Positions 49,088 through 56,865 of a stretch of 64,000 nucleotides of DNA are shown piece after piece. Where the stretch lies: NCBI GenBank assembly GCA_964407265.1, contig CAYOUV010000001.1:62001-126000 (forward strand), given 5' to 3'. Within the stretch, counting starts at the first letter, position 1. Every line of letters begins with the position of its first letter. A model generated the notes under the pieces. The model worked only from the letters and a program-made list of their open reading frames with translations, had not been told where the DNA came from and did not search any database. The position numbers and the translations under genes were made by a program. This DNA is from CAYOUV01 sp964407265. GTDB taxonomy: Bacteria > Chloroflexota > Anaerolineae > Anaerolineales > Villigracilaceae.

Positions 49088-50128
49088 ATGCAACCGGATG
49101 TATGGTTTCTTTATCGCCTGATGCTTAAAAGCCGTCTTTACGAAGAAGCCATCAAGCAAATCTGGAATGACGGCCTGATCTCCGGCGAAATGCACCTGGG
49201 AACCGGAGAAGAGGGCATCATTGCCGGGGTCATTTCACAACTTGGGGATGGCGACGCGTTGGCGCTCGACCATCGCGCCACATCTGCCATGTTGATGCGC
49301 GGCGTAGACCCGGTCCGGCTGCTGCAGGAAATACGCGGTCACCCGGACGGCTTGAGCGGTGGCCAGGGTGGACACATGCACTTGTTCTCCAAATCTGAGC
49401 TGGCGATTTCATCGGGGATCGTCGGTGCCTCAGGACCGGCCGCAGCCGGATTCGCACTGGCTGCCCAATACCTTCGTCCCGGGAAAGTGGCAGTCGCATT
49501 CTTTGGGGATGGCGCGATGAACCAGGGCATGCTGATGGAAGCTTTCAACCTGGCTGCCGCCTGGAAACTGCCGGTCCTGTTTGTCTGTAAGGACGATAAC
49601 TGGGCCATCACGACCGACTCCGCCAGCGTGACCGGCGGAACTCTCGCTGACCGAGCCAGGGCGATGGGCTTGAAAGCCTTTGAAGCCGATGGCCGCGACG
49701 TGCAAACCGTCTGGCTGGCGGCTCAGACAGCTCTCCTTGGCGCCCGCAGCGGAGAGGGACCAGCTTTCCTGCATGCCACCTGCGTCCACCTGGAGGGGCA
49801 CTTCCTGGGCTTACAATTGATCCGCGCGATTCGCAATCCCGTGCGTGAAATTCCTGGAATTGCAGCGCCGCTGATGCGCTCCTTCCTAAGCCGGGAAGGG
49901 AGCACGTTTATCGAGCGCCTGCCCGGCCTTGGGACCGTTTTGGCCTCCATGCTAAAAACCTTTCGTGATCCGCGTCGTGAGAGCGAAAACGATCCCGTGA
50001 TTCGCGCCCGCCTGAAATTACAGAGCGATCCCGAGCGTCTGCGCGCGCTGGAAGATGAAATCGAGCTGGAAGTGCGTGAAATCTTGCAAAGCGCTCTGGC
50101 AAAGACGAGCGAGGAGCCTGCCGCATGA
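49088..50128 (+). CDS. Thiamine-diphosphate 2-oxoacid/acetoin dehydrogenase E1, alpha subunit
   Basis: The 346-residue E1 alpha-type protein has the TPP motif FFGDGAMNQGMLMEAFNLAA (about residues 138-157) ending in KDDNWAI near 172, plus GHMHLF and SGIVGASGPAAAGFALAA before it (about 96-122). It decarboxylates a 2-oxoacid or cleaves acetoin with the beta subunit. The beta subunit gene overlaps its stop (ATGA). An AcoA-type acetoin or branched-chain enzyme is more likely than pyruvate dehydrogenase, judging by length. E2 and E3 genes are absent. AAAGGAGGCGG precedes the ATG. Confidence 0.9.
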   Translation: MQPDVWFLYRLMLKSRLYEEAIKQIWNDGLISGEMHLGTGEEGIIAGVISQLGDGDALALDHRATSAMLMRGVDPVRLLQEIRGHPDGLSGGQGGHMHLFSKSELAISSGIVGASGPAAAGFALAAQYLRPGKVAVAFFGDGAMNQGMLMEAFNLAAAWKLPVLFVCKDDNWAITTDSASVTGGTLADRARAMGLKAFEADGRDVQTVWLAAQTALLGARSGEGPAFLHATCVHLEGHFLGLQLIRAIRNPVREIPGIAAPLMRSFLSREGSTFIERLPGLGTVLASMLKTFRDPRRESENDPVIRARLKLQSDPERLRALEDEIELEVREILQSALAKTSEEPAA

Positions 50129-51132
50129 AAACCATGTACTTTAGCGAAGCGATTGACGATGCGCTCGGCCAGGCCATGGCGACCGACTCGCGCATCATTG
50201 TTTACGGTGAGGATGTGCCGCTTCTGCGTCGCAATTTGCTGGCGCGTTTCGGCCCCAAACGCATACGCGGGACTCCGATCAGCGAGAGTGCTTTTTTAGG
50301 CGCGGGTGTGACGGCTGCCATGGCAGGATTGCGCCCGGTCGTCGAAGTATACATGGTCGATTTTCTGGGAGTGACCATGGATGCGCTGCTAAATCATGCC
50401 GCAAAAAACGAGACTTTTTCAGGAGGCAAATGGAGCGTTCCGCTGGTTGTGCGCACGCCCTGCGGCGGAGGCTACGGTGACGGCGGACAGCATGGGCAAT
50501 CCCTGTGGGGCTGGCTGGCGCACATCCCCGGTCTGTCGGTGGTCGTGCCATCGACTCCCGCTGACGCCGGAAGATTGATGCTGGCTGCGCTGCAAAACCA
50601 GGGGCCGGTCATCTTCATGGAACACAAATTGCTCTCCGAGTCATACCTGGAATTTTTAGGCTCAGGCGGGCGCCAGACCATCCGGTTTGACGTTCCGGAA
50701 GAGGGGAAACGCGGTGGGGTCCCTAAAAAGTGGGAGCCGGTACCCTTTGGTAAAGCTGTGATACGACGCTCTGGCAGCGACCTGGCCATCGTCAGTTTGG
50801 GAGTCAGCCTGCACCGGTCCATCCAAGCCGCACAGCTTCTGCAGGATGAGGGTGTGTCAGCCAGCGTCGTGGATTTACGCAGCGTCGCCCCACTCGACAA
50901 AGAAACCGTTTGCACAGCCGTATCCGAGACAGGGCGCTTGTTGGTCGTCGACGAAGATTACGAAGCCTTCGGCTTGTCCGGCGAACTGGCTGCGATCGTG
51001 CTGGAGGCAGGCATTTCAGTCAAGTTTTCCCGTGTCTGTACCCGGACCACAATCCCTTACGCTCGTACTCTGGAGGCTCAAACCCTGCCCAACGTTGAAC
51101 GGATTGTCGAGGCGGCATTGAAGCTTGCCTAA
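50125..51132 (+). CDS. Thiamine-diphosphate 2-oxoacid/acetoin dehydrogenase E1, beta subunit
   Basis: The 335-residue E1 beta-type (transketolase-like pyrimidine domain) protein has YGEDVPLL (about 29-36), where Glu contacts the TPP aminopyrimidine, GTPISESAFLGAGVTAAMAGLRP-type segments and a C-terminal transketolase C domain with VVDLRSVAPLD and LLVVDEDYEAFGLSGEL. It forms an alpha2beta2 E1 with the preceding subunit, its start overlapping that stop by four bases. The acyl acceptor (E2, lipoyl) is not encoded nearby. Confidence 0.9.
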   Translation: MKTMYFSEAIDDALGQAMATDSRIIVYGEDVPLLRRNLLARFGPKRIRGTPISESAFLGAGVTAAMAGLRPVVEVYMVDFLGVTMDALLNHAAKNETFSGGKWSVPLVVRTPCGGGYGDGGQHGQSLWGWLAHIPGLSVVVPSTPADAGRLMLAALQNQGPVIFMEHKLLSESYLEFLGSGGRQTIRFDVPEEGKRGGVPKKWEPVPFGKAVIRRSGSDLAIVSLGVSLHRSIQAAQLLQDEGVSASVVDLRSVAPLDKETVCTAVSETGRLLVVDEDYEAFGLSGELAAIVLEAGISVKFSRVCTRTTIPYARTLEAQTLPNVERIVEAALKLA

Positions 51133-51168
51133 ACAATGACTATGAATTTAATAAAGTCAAGTTGCCTC

Positions 51169-51197
51169 TTGACTCGGCTTTGTTTTTAGGATAGACT
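51169..51197 (+). promoter_or_regulatory. Promoter of the DtxR/metal operon
   Basis: TTGACT (51169-51174), 17 bases, TAGACT (51192-51197). The -10 lies inside the first DtxR-type half repeat at 51186-51199. Confidence 0.6.
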
Positions 51198-51214
51198 AAT
51201 TTAGCCTCACCTAA
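51186..51214. promoter_or_regulatory. Double DtxR/IdeR-type iron box
   Basis: TTAGGATAGACTAA (51186-51199) and TTAGCCTCACCTAA (51201-51214) form an inverted repeat around one T, matching at 11 of 14 positions. By eye, each 19-base reading agrees at 14 or 15 of 19 positions with TTAGGTTAGGCTAACCTAA, the known DtxR/IdeR consensus. It overlaps the -10. Confidence 0.72.
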
Positions 51215-51236
51215 TTTCACATCTAACACGCATGAA

Positions 51237-51908
51237 ATGATACTTACTCAATCCATTCAGGACTACCTGAAAGCCATATACGATCTAAATACCGAAGAAG
51301 GGACGGTTTCCACGTCTGCCCTGGCCGCCAGGCTGGAGATCGCACCGGCCTCCGTGACAGGTATGCTGCAGCGCCTGGCTGCAACCGAACCGGCCCTGAT
51401 CATATACCGCAAACACCACGGTGTGCAATTGACACCCGCTGGCGAACGGGCGGCGTTGGAAGTCATCCGCCACCATCGCCTGCTGGAAACCTATCTTGTC
51501 GACGCTCTCGGCTACACCTGGGACGAAGTCCACGACGAGGCCTGCCGTCTGGAGCATGCAATCTCGGAGAGTTTAGAAGCACGCATCGCCGAACACCTGG
51601 GAAACCCGGCCCGCGATCCACATGGTGCACCCATCCCCACGCTTGAATTGGCCATGCCGCTTGATAGGGATCTGCCTCTATCAGTTTTGCGTCCTCCACA
51701 AAGCGCCGCCATTACACGCGTACACGACGAAGACCCGGCGCTGCTGCGCCAATTGGAAAACCTGGGATTAAAACCCGGATCGCGCCTGACCATCCTGGAC
51801 TTCACCGAATCCGATGAGAATCTGCGCTTGCAGGTCGAGGACCAGAGCCAACCTGTGGTGCTGGGCCCGGCCATTACAAATCAAATTTTTGTTGAGGTAT
51901 TTGAATGA
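51237..51908 (+). CDS. DtxR-family metal-dependent regulator with FeoA-like domain
   Basis: The 223-residue protein has a winged-helix N-terminus (SIQDYLKAIYDL, SALAARLEIAPASVTGMLQRLA at residues 5-45), the dimerisation/metal domain with HHRLLETYLVDALGY and EACRLEHAIS (about 75-110) and a C-terminal SH3/FeoA-like domain (LENLGLKPGSRLTILDF). It represses metal-uptake genes when Fe or Mn is bound. The DtxR-type double box before it indicates autoregulation, and the genes that follow (Nramp, FeoB) are the expected targets. The stop overlaps the next gene by four bases. Confidence 0.9.
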   Translation: MILTQSIQDYLKAIYDLNTEEGTVSTSALAARLEIAPASVTGMLQRLAATEPALIIYRKHHGVQLTPAGERAALEVIRHHRLLETYLVDALGYTWDEVHDEACRLEHAISESLEARIAEHLGNPARDPHGAPIPTLELAMPLDRDLPLSVLRPPQSAAITRVHDEDPALLRQLENLGLKPGSRLTILDFTESDENLRLQVEDQSQPVVLGPAITNQIFVEVFE

Positions 51909-52921
51909 CCCTGGTCACCTGGTTTCTTATTCTATTAGCCGTAATGATGTTGATAGTCTTCTTCCCACGTTATGGCTTATTTACGCGCATCGTTGATTGG
52001 CGGGACTTGCGCCGCCGCGAGCAGGTGGAGGACGCTCTCAAACATCTGCTTGACCGCGAACAACAAGGGCGCCACGCCTCACCCGAATCCCTGGCGGGGA
52101 TCCTGAACCTGCCTGCCGGGGATGTGATGCGGATCATTACCCGCATGGAATCCCAGAATCTGATCGAACACCGCGGCATGCAACTACACCTGACCTCTGA
52201 AGGCGAACGCTGGGCGATGCACATCGTCCGCGCTCATCGTTTGTGGGAGCGGTATCTGGCTGACGAAGCCCGTATGCCGCTTGCAAACGTTCACAAGGAA
52301 GCCAATCGCCGCGAACACAGCCTGTCCCCTGCTCAATTGAATGAACTGGACGCCCAACTCGGGCACCCCGCGCTTGACCCGCACGGCGACCCCATCCCTA
52401 CCCGCGATGGGCAACTCGTCCCCCTGGAGGGCCAGCCGCTGACAGACTGGCAAACCGATCGCCCGGCCCGTATCATCCACCTTGAGGATGAACCAGCGAT
52501 TGCATTTGAGCAAATCCTGGCAGCCGGTCTGCGCCTCGGACAGACCATCCGCATCCTAGAATCCAACCAGGAAAGATATATTTTGTCGGATGGCGAGAGC
52601 GAATATCGCCTTGCTCCGGCTGTGGCAGCCAATGTACAGGTCGCGCCGCTCCCGCAGGAGGTGGGTTTGCCCTCCGAAGCCATCCCACTCTCTAAACTAA
52701 AACACGACCAGCGAGGTGAGGTCATCATCCTGGACGAGGCGGTTCAGGGCTTTACCCGCCGACGCTTCCTGGACCTGGGTTTGACACCCGGGACTGAGAT
52801 ATACCCGGAGTTGAAGAATTTCTTTGGCGAACCGCGTGCCTACCGGATACGCGGGACCCTGATTGCCTTGCGCAACGATCAGGCTGCACAAATCTGGGTT
52901 ATGCCCAAACAAATTAAATAA
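51905..52921 (+). CDS. Membrane-anchored DtxR-type regulator with FeoA domains
   Basis: The 338-residue protein starts with a hydrophobic segment (about residues 4-20) and a basic linker. A DtxR-like winged helix follows (about 45-105: EDALKHLLDREQQ, AGDVMRIITRMESQNLIEHRG), then the metal/dimer helices (RAHRLWERYLADEA, HKEANRREHSLSP) and two SH3/FeoA-like domains at about 185-250 and 265-336 (FLDLGLTPGTEI). The domains are those of a DtxR paralogue plus an extra FeoA, but tethered to the membrane. Such an architecture could couple FeoA to FeoB or sense metal at the membrane. Overlap with the preceding gene implies coupling. Confidence 0.78.
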   Translation: MTLVTWFLILLAVMMLIVFFPRYGLFTRIVDWRDLRRREQVEDALKHLLDREQQGRHASPESLAGILNLPAGDVMRIITRMESQNLIEHRGMQLHLTSEGERWAMHIVRAHRLWERYLADEARMPLANVHKEANRREHSLSPAQLNELDAQLGHPALDPHGDPIPTRDGQLVPLEGQPLTDWQTDRPARIIHLEDEPAIAFEQILAAGLRLGQTIRILESNQERYILSDGESEYRLAPAVAANVQVAPLPQEVGLPSEAIPLSKLKHDQRGEVIILDEAVQGFTRRRFLDLGLTPGTEIYPELKNFFGEPRAYRIRGTLIALRNDQAAQIWVMPKQIK

Positions 52922-52943
52922 CAGACAATAATTAAGGCACAAA

Positions 52944-54311
52944 ATGGCAGATAATTCCCAAAAAACCAAAAGCGAGCAAACCGAACAAATCGTCAAACCT
53001 GCCGACTTCAGTACCGTTTCGACAGCCAGAGAAGTACTAGAGGGGCGCAGCAAAAAAAACATTTTCGGGCGACTTTTACCCTTCCTCGGTCCAGCCTTTA
53101 TTGCGTCGGTTGCTTACCTGGATCCGGGAAATTATGCCACTAATATTCAAGCTGGAGCAAGATACGGCTATGAACTATTGTGGGTGATCGTCGCCAGTAA
53201 CCTGATGGCCATGCTGATCCAGACGATGTCCGCTAAATTGGGGATCGCTACCGGGAAGAATCTGGCGGAAATGATGCGCGACCACTACCCTCGCTGGGCT
53301 TCGATTATCATGTGGCTCATGATGGAATTAGTTGCCATGGCTACCGATTTGGCTGAGTTTATCGGAGCAGCTTTGGGAATTTATCTGCTCATCCCTGGTA
53401 TTTTCCAGAGAATCGGAAATTTAACTGGTCTACCGGACCTGCTGATCCCGGCCATTCTGATGGGAGCCTTGACCTTTGTTGTCTTATTACTTGAGCACGG
53501 CGGCTTCCGCCCACTGGAAGCCTTAATCATTGGGTTGGTTGGTGTAATTGCCGTTTCTTATTTGATTGAGACCATTCTGGATAAACCCGACTGGGGCCTT
53601 TTAGCATACCATTCGGTTGTCCCGTACTTTTCCGACACCAACAGCGTCCTGCTTGCAACCGGCATCCTTGGCGCAACTGTCATGCCGCACGCCATCTTCC
53701 TGCATTCCGGTTTGATGCAAGGAAGAATCACCACTCACAACGATCATCAATTACGGAGACTTTTTCGCTTTGAATTGGTAGACATCCTAATTGCGATGTC
53801 CATTGCTGGCCTGGTCAATGCCGCGATGCTGATCATGGCAGCCTCGACCTTCTTCACCCACGGCTTGAGCAATATCGGTACAATCGAAGAAGCCTACCGG
53901 ACCCTCACGCCATTACTGGGAGGTGCAGCCAGCTTTGTCTTTGCAATCTCTTTGTTGGCTTCAGGGCATTCTTCATCCACTGTGGGGACGATGGCAGGCC
54001 AAGTCATCATGCAAGGCTTCATCCATCGCAAAATCCCCATGTGGATCCGACGCCTGATGACGATGATTCCATCATTTATCGTGATTGGCTTTCGTTTCGA
54101 CCCGACCACCACGCTTGTACTTAGTCAGGTAGTCTTGAGCTTTGGATTGCCATTCGCGATCATTCCGCTGGTGTTTTTCACGGCCAGGCGCGATCTCATG
54201 GGGGTCTTGGTCAATCGCCGCATTACCACCATCGTTGCCAGCATTGTTGCTGCTTTGATCGTGGCCCTCAATCTATTCTTACTGTACCAGATCATCTTTG
54301 TGGGGAGCTAG
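52944..54311 (+). CDS. mntH: Nramp-family divalent metal transporter
   Basis: The 455-residue proton-coupled Mn2+/Fe2+ importer has a cytoplasmic N-terminal extension (about 40 residues), then the DPGNYATN metal motif in helix 1 (near residue 60), and MPHAIFLHSGLMQGR (near 246), the second metal site of helix 6, with about 11 membrane helices. It directly follows the DtxR-FeoA gene by 22 bases, so metal-dependent control is expected. The universal stress protein gene starts two bases after it. Confidence 0.94.
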   Translation: MADNSQKTKSEQTEQIVKPADFSTVSTAREVLEGRSKKNIFGRLLPFLGPAFIASVAYLDPGNYATNIQAGARYGYELLWVIVASNLMAMLIQTMSAKLGIATGKNLAEMMRDHYPRWASIIMWLMMELVAMATDLAEFIGAALGIYLLIPGIFQRIGNLTGLPDLLIPAILMGALTFVVLLLEHGGFRPLEALIIGLVGVIAVSYLIETILDKPDWGLLAYHSVVPYFSDTNSVLLATGILGATVMPHAIFLHSGLMQGRITTHNDHQLRRLFRFELVDILIAMSIAGLVNAAMLIMAASTFFTHGLSNIGTIEEAYRTLTPLLGGAASFVFAISLLASGHSSSTVGTMAGQVIMQGFIHRKIPMWIRRLMTMIPSFIVIGFRFDPTTTLVLSQVVLSFGLPFAIIPLVFFTARRDLMGVLVNRRITTIVASIVAALIVALNLFLLYQIIFVGS

Positions 54312-54313
54312 TC

Positions 54314-55219
54314 ATGTTCAAGCATATTCTCGTTCCACTTGATGGTTCCAGGCTCGCTGAGGCTGCGCTGCCTCCAGCCGCCTCATTGGCCCAAACAATA
54401 CATGCACCAATCACACTGCTACACCTGATCGAAAGGAATGCTCCTAAAACTGTCCACAAGGATCGCCACCTAACCCAGCCAGGTGAGGCGGATGAATACT
54501 TACGGCAGGTCACGCACCAATCCTTTGCCAAAGGAACCCAGGTCGATTGGCACGTCCACAAAGCCGAGATCAAGGACGTGGCGCGCAGCATTGTCGAGTA
54601 CACCAGCGAGCTTGAACCAGACCTGATTGTGATGTGCTCGCACGGGCGCGGCGATGTTCACGATGTGCTATTTGGAAGTATCGCCCAGCAAGTACTGGCG
54701 CAAGGCGAAACTCCGCTGCTGCTGCTTCAGCCTAAAAAACCTGGTGAGCCGCAACCATTCAAACTTCGCCGAATCCTGGTCCCCCTGGATAGCGAATCGA
54801 ACCACGACGACAGCTTGCCTGTCGCCGAATTCCTGGCTAAGGCCTATCATGCGGAACTTCACTTGCTATGTGTTATTCCAACATATGGTACCCTATCCGG
54901 AGAGCAAGCCGCAGCCGGGACTCTGATGCCGGGTACCACCAGTGTTTACCTCGACATGAAAGAGGACCTCGCCAGGCAACACTTTCAGGAACATCTAAAT
55001 GAACTGACCGAACGCGGGTTCCGGGTCTCCGCTGAGGTTGGAAGAGGCGATCCTGCCCAGACTATCGTCAACGTTGCCGATCAAATTGAAGCCGATCTGA
55101 TATTGCTCAGCACCCATCGCAAAGCTGGATTGGATGCCTTTTGGGCACGCAGCGTTGCACCTAACGTCGCGCGCCAAACGACCATCCCAATCCTATTCAT
55201 TCCACTCCCAACTGCATAG
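54314..55219 (+). CDS. Tandem universal stress protein (UspA)
   Basis: The 301-residue protein has two UspA domains. The first (about residues 1-145) has the start HILVPLDGSRLAEAALP and the ATP-type motif SHGRGDVHDVLFGSIAQQV. The second (about 150-300) starts RILVPLDSES but its Gly motif is STHRKAGLDAFWARSVAPNV, lacking the key glycines, so nucleotide binding may be lost there. It is co-transcribed with mntH (two-base gap). The role is probably linked to metal or oxidative stress. Confidence 0.9.
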   Translation: MFKHILVPLDGSRLAEAALPPAASLAQTIHAPITLLHLIERNAPKTVHKDRHLTQPGEADEYLRQVTHQSFAKGTQVDWHVHKAEIKDVARSIVEYTSELEPDLIVMCSHGRGDVHDVLFGSIAQQVLAQGETPLLLLQPKKPGEPQPFKLRRILVPLDSESNHDDSLPVAEFLAKAYHAELHLLCVIPTYGTLSGEQAAAGTLMPGTTSVYLDMKEDLARQHFQEHLNELTERGFRVSAEVGRGDPAQTIVNVADQIEADLILLSTHRKAGLDAFWARSVAPNVARQTTIPILFIPLPTA

Positions 55220-55300
55220 AATTACTCGCTGCATCGGCCCATCATAAAATTAGCAGCAATATTTAAATATAGCAATTACAAATCTTTATATGTAACAGAT

Positions 55301-55365
55301 TGACTACGAAACGATCTTTCGCCTTATCTACGCTTACCCCAGGCTGCCAAAGAAATTCGTAGTCA
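55301..55365. repeat. Long-range inverted repeat in the FeoB leader
   Basis: TGACTACGAA (55301-55310) and its perfect complement TTCGTAGTCA (55356-55365) enclose 45 bases just before the AGGAGAG ribosome site of FeoB-G. In RNA they could close a domain around a structured loop. No known riboswitch was recognised. Confidence 0.5.
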
Positions 55366-55379
55366 CAGGAGAGAATCAT

Positions 55380-56216
55380 ATGCCCGAAAAGAAGAGTCAA
55401 CTCCCCACCGAACATTGCGAGACCTGTCCTGCCTTTACACAATTGGAACACATGGGACTAAAACTGGATAACTTTGACCGCGTGGTGGCTTTAGCCGGAA
55501 ATCCCAATACCGGCAAATCAACCCTCTTCAACGCCCTTACCGGCCTAAAGCAACACACCGGAAATTGGCCGGGTAAAACAGTCACGCGCGCAGAGGGCGG
55601 CTATCAGTTCAACCAGGTCAATTACAAGCTGGTCGACCTGCCAGGTACATATTCCTTGCTTTCCACCAGCCAGGATGAGGAAGTGGCCCGCGATTTCATC
55701 CTGTTCGGTCAGCCAGACTGCGTAATCGTCGTTACGGACGCTACCGCTCTTGAGCGCAATCTCAACCTGGTGATGCAGGTCATGGAAATTACCGACAAGG
55801 TTGTCGTGGCCGTCAATCTGATGGATGAAGCCAAGCGCAAAGGCCTGGAAGTGGATACACGCAGCCTGGCCCGCGACTTAGGAATTCCGGCCGTACCGGT
55901 CACAGCCCGCACCGGCGAAGGCATCCATACCTTACTGTCGACCGTTGAACAGGTCATATCCGGCGAAACGCCTACAAAACCGCTACGCATGCAGGGCACA
56001 CCCGAATTTCAGCATGCTGTCAACGAACTCGTGCCGATGATCGAACGCTTAGCTCCGGGCCTCCCAAATGCGCGCTGGCTGGCAATTCGGTTACTGGACG
56101 GCGATTCGAAAGTTGAGCAGGCGCTGGTCAGCGGCGAATTGTCCGAGCAAGTTTCACGTCAACATCAGGAAGATGTGCAATTTAGCCGCAAGATGGCTGT
56201 TGAGGGACGACAATAA
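55380..56216 (+). CDS. FeoB GTPase domain, separate gene
   Basis: The 278-residue protein is the cytoplasmic G domain of FeoB without membrane helices: G1 GNPNTGKST (about 40-48), G2 NWPGKTV, G3 VDLPGTYSL (about 83), G4 VNLMDEA (about 144) and the helical GDI-like tail (ERLAPGLPNARWLAIRLL). An N-terminal CETCPAF Cys pair is unusual and could bind metal. The membrane half of FeoB lies 650 bases downstream (56866), after a DUF2179 gene. The gene starts after a leader with an inverted repeat. Confidence 0.92.
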   Translation: MPEKKSQLPTEHCETCPAFTQLEHMGLKLDNFDRVVALAGNPNTGKSTLFNALTGLKQHTGNWPGKTVTRAEGGYQFNQVNYKLVDLPGTYSLLSTSQDEEVARDFILFGQPDCVIVVTDATALERNLNLVMQVMEITDKVVVAVNLMDEAKRKGLEVDTRSLARDLGIPAVPVTARTGEGIHTLLSTVEQVISGETPTKPLRMQGTPEFQHAVNELVPMIERLAPGLPNARWLAIRLLDGDSKVEQALVSGELSEQVSRQHQEDVQFSRKMAVEGRQ

Positions 56217-56234
56217 TACAAGGAGGGCTGTGCG

Positions 56235-56843
56235 ATGACCGATTATATGACCGCCTTACAAGATTTGTTTAATTCAAGCGTTTTTACCTGGGTCATCCTA
56301 CCGATTCTCATCTTTCTGGCTCGCGTGACGGATGTTACGCTGGGAACCTTTCGCATCATTTTTACTTCGCGCGGAAAACGTACACTGGCCCCGATTTTTG
56401 GCTTCGTTGAAGTCTTCATCTGGATTGTTGCCATCAGCCAGATCATGAAAAACGTAAACAACATTGCCGCCTATTTGGGATATGCTGCCGGCTTTGCAGC
56501 CGGAACATTCATCGGTCTTTCGCTGGAAGAGAAGATGGCCATCGGTACGCTGATTGTGCGCGTCATTGTAAAACAGGACCCAAGTGAATTGGTCCAACAA
56601 CTTCACGATGCCGGTTATGGGGTAACTTTCGTGGACGCTCACGGCGTGAGCGGGAAGGTCAGCCTGATTTATACAATCGTCAAACGCAAAGACCTAGCCG
56701 AAGTAGTCAATATCATCCATCTGCACCATCCGAAAGCATTTCTATCGATCGAGGAAGTTCGTTCGACCCAGGAGGGAATCTTCCCCGTACAACAACACCG
56801 GTCGGCATTTGTCAATCACTTTATGCTTAGAAAATCGAAATAA
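56235..56843 (+). CDS. DUF2179/DUF5698 membrane protein between the FeoB halves
   Basis: The 202-residue protein has three N-terminal membrane helices (about residues 17-36, 52-71, 75-93) and a C-terminal DUF2179 domain of about 80 residues (LIVRVIVKQDPSELVQQLHDAGYGVTF, SLIYTIVKRKDLAEVVNII). DUF2179 is the ligand-binding-like tail found in YitT- and YebE-type membrane proteins; its role is not well established. It lies 18 bases after FeoB-G and 22 bases before FeoB-TM, so it may take part in iron transport or its regulation. Confidence 0.85.
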   Translation: MTDYMTALQDLFNSSVFTWVILPILIFLARVTDVTLGTFRIIFTSRGKRTLAPIFGFVEVFIWIVAISQIMKNVNNIAAYLGYAAGFAAGTFIGLSLEEKMAIGTLIVRVIVKQDPSELVQQLHDAGYGVTFVDAHGVSGKVSLIYTIVKRKDLAEVVNIIHLHHPKAFLSIEEVRSTQEGIFPVQQHRSAFVNHFMLRKSK

Positions 56844-56865
56844 AACTTGAAAGGTAAATCGGCCC

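Noticed and set aside
51154..51185. Short GTCAAG/CTTGAC hairpin followed by a T run after the E1 beta gene
   Set aside because: The six-base stem is separated from the T run and its 3' arm overlaps the -35 of the next operon; too weak to call a terminator.
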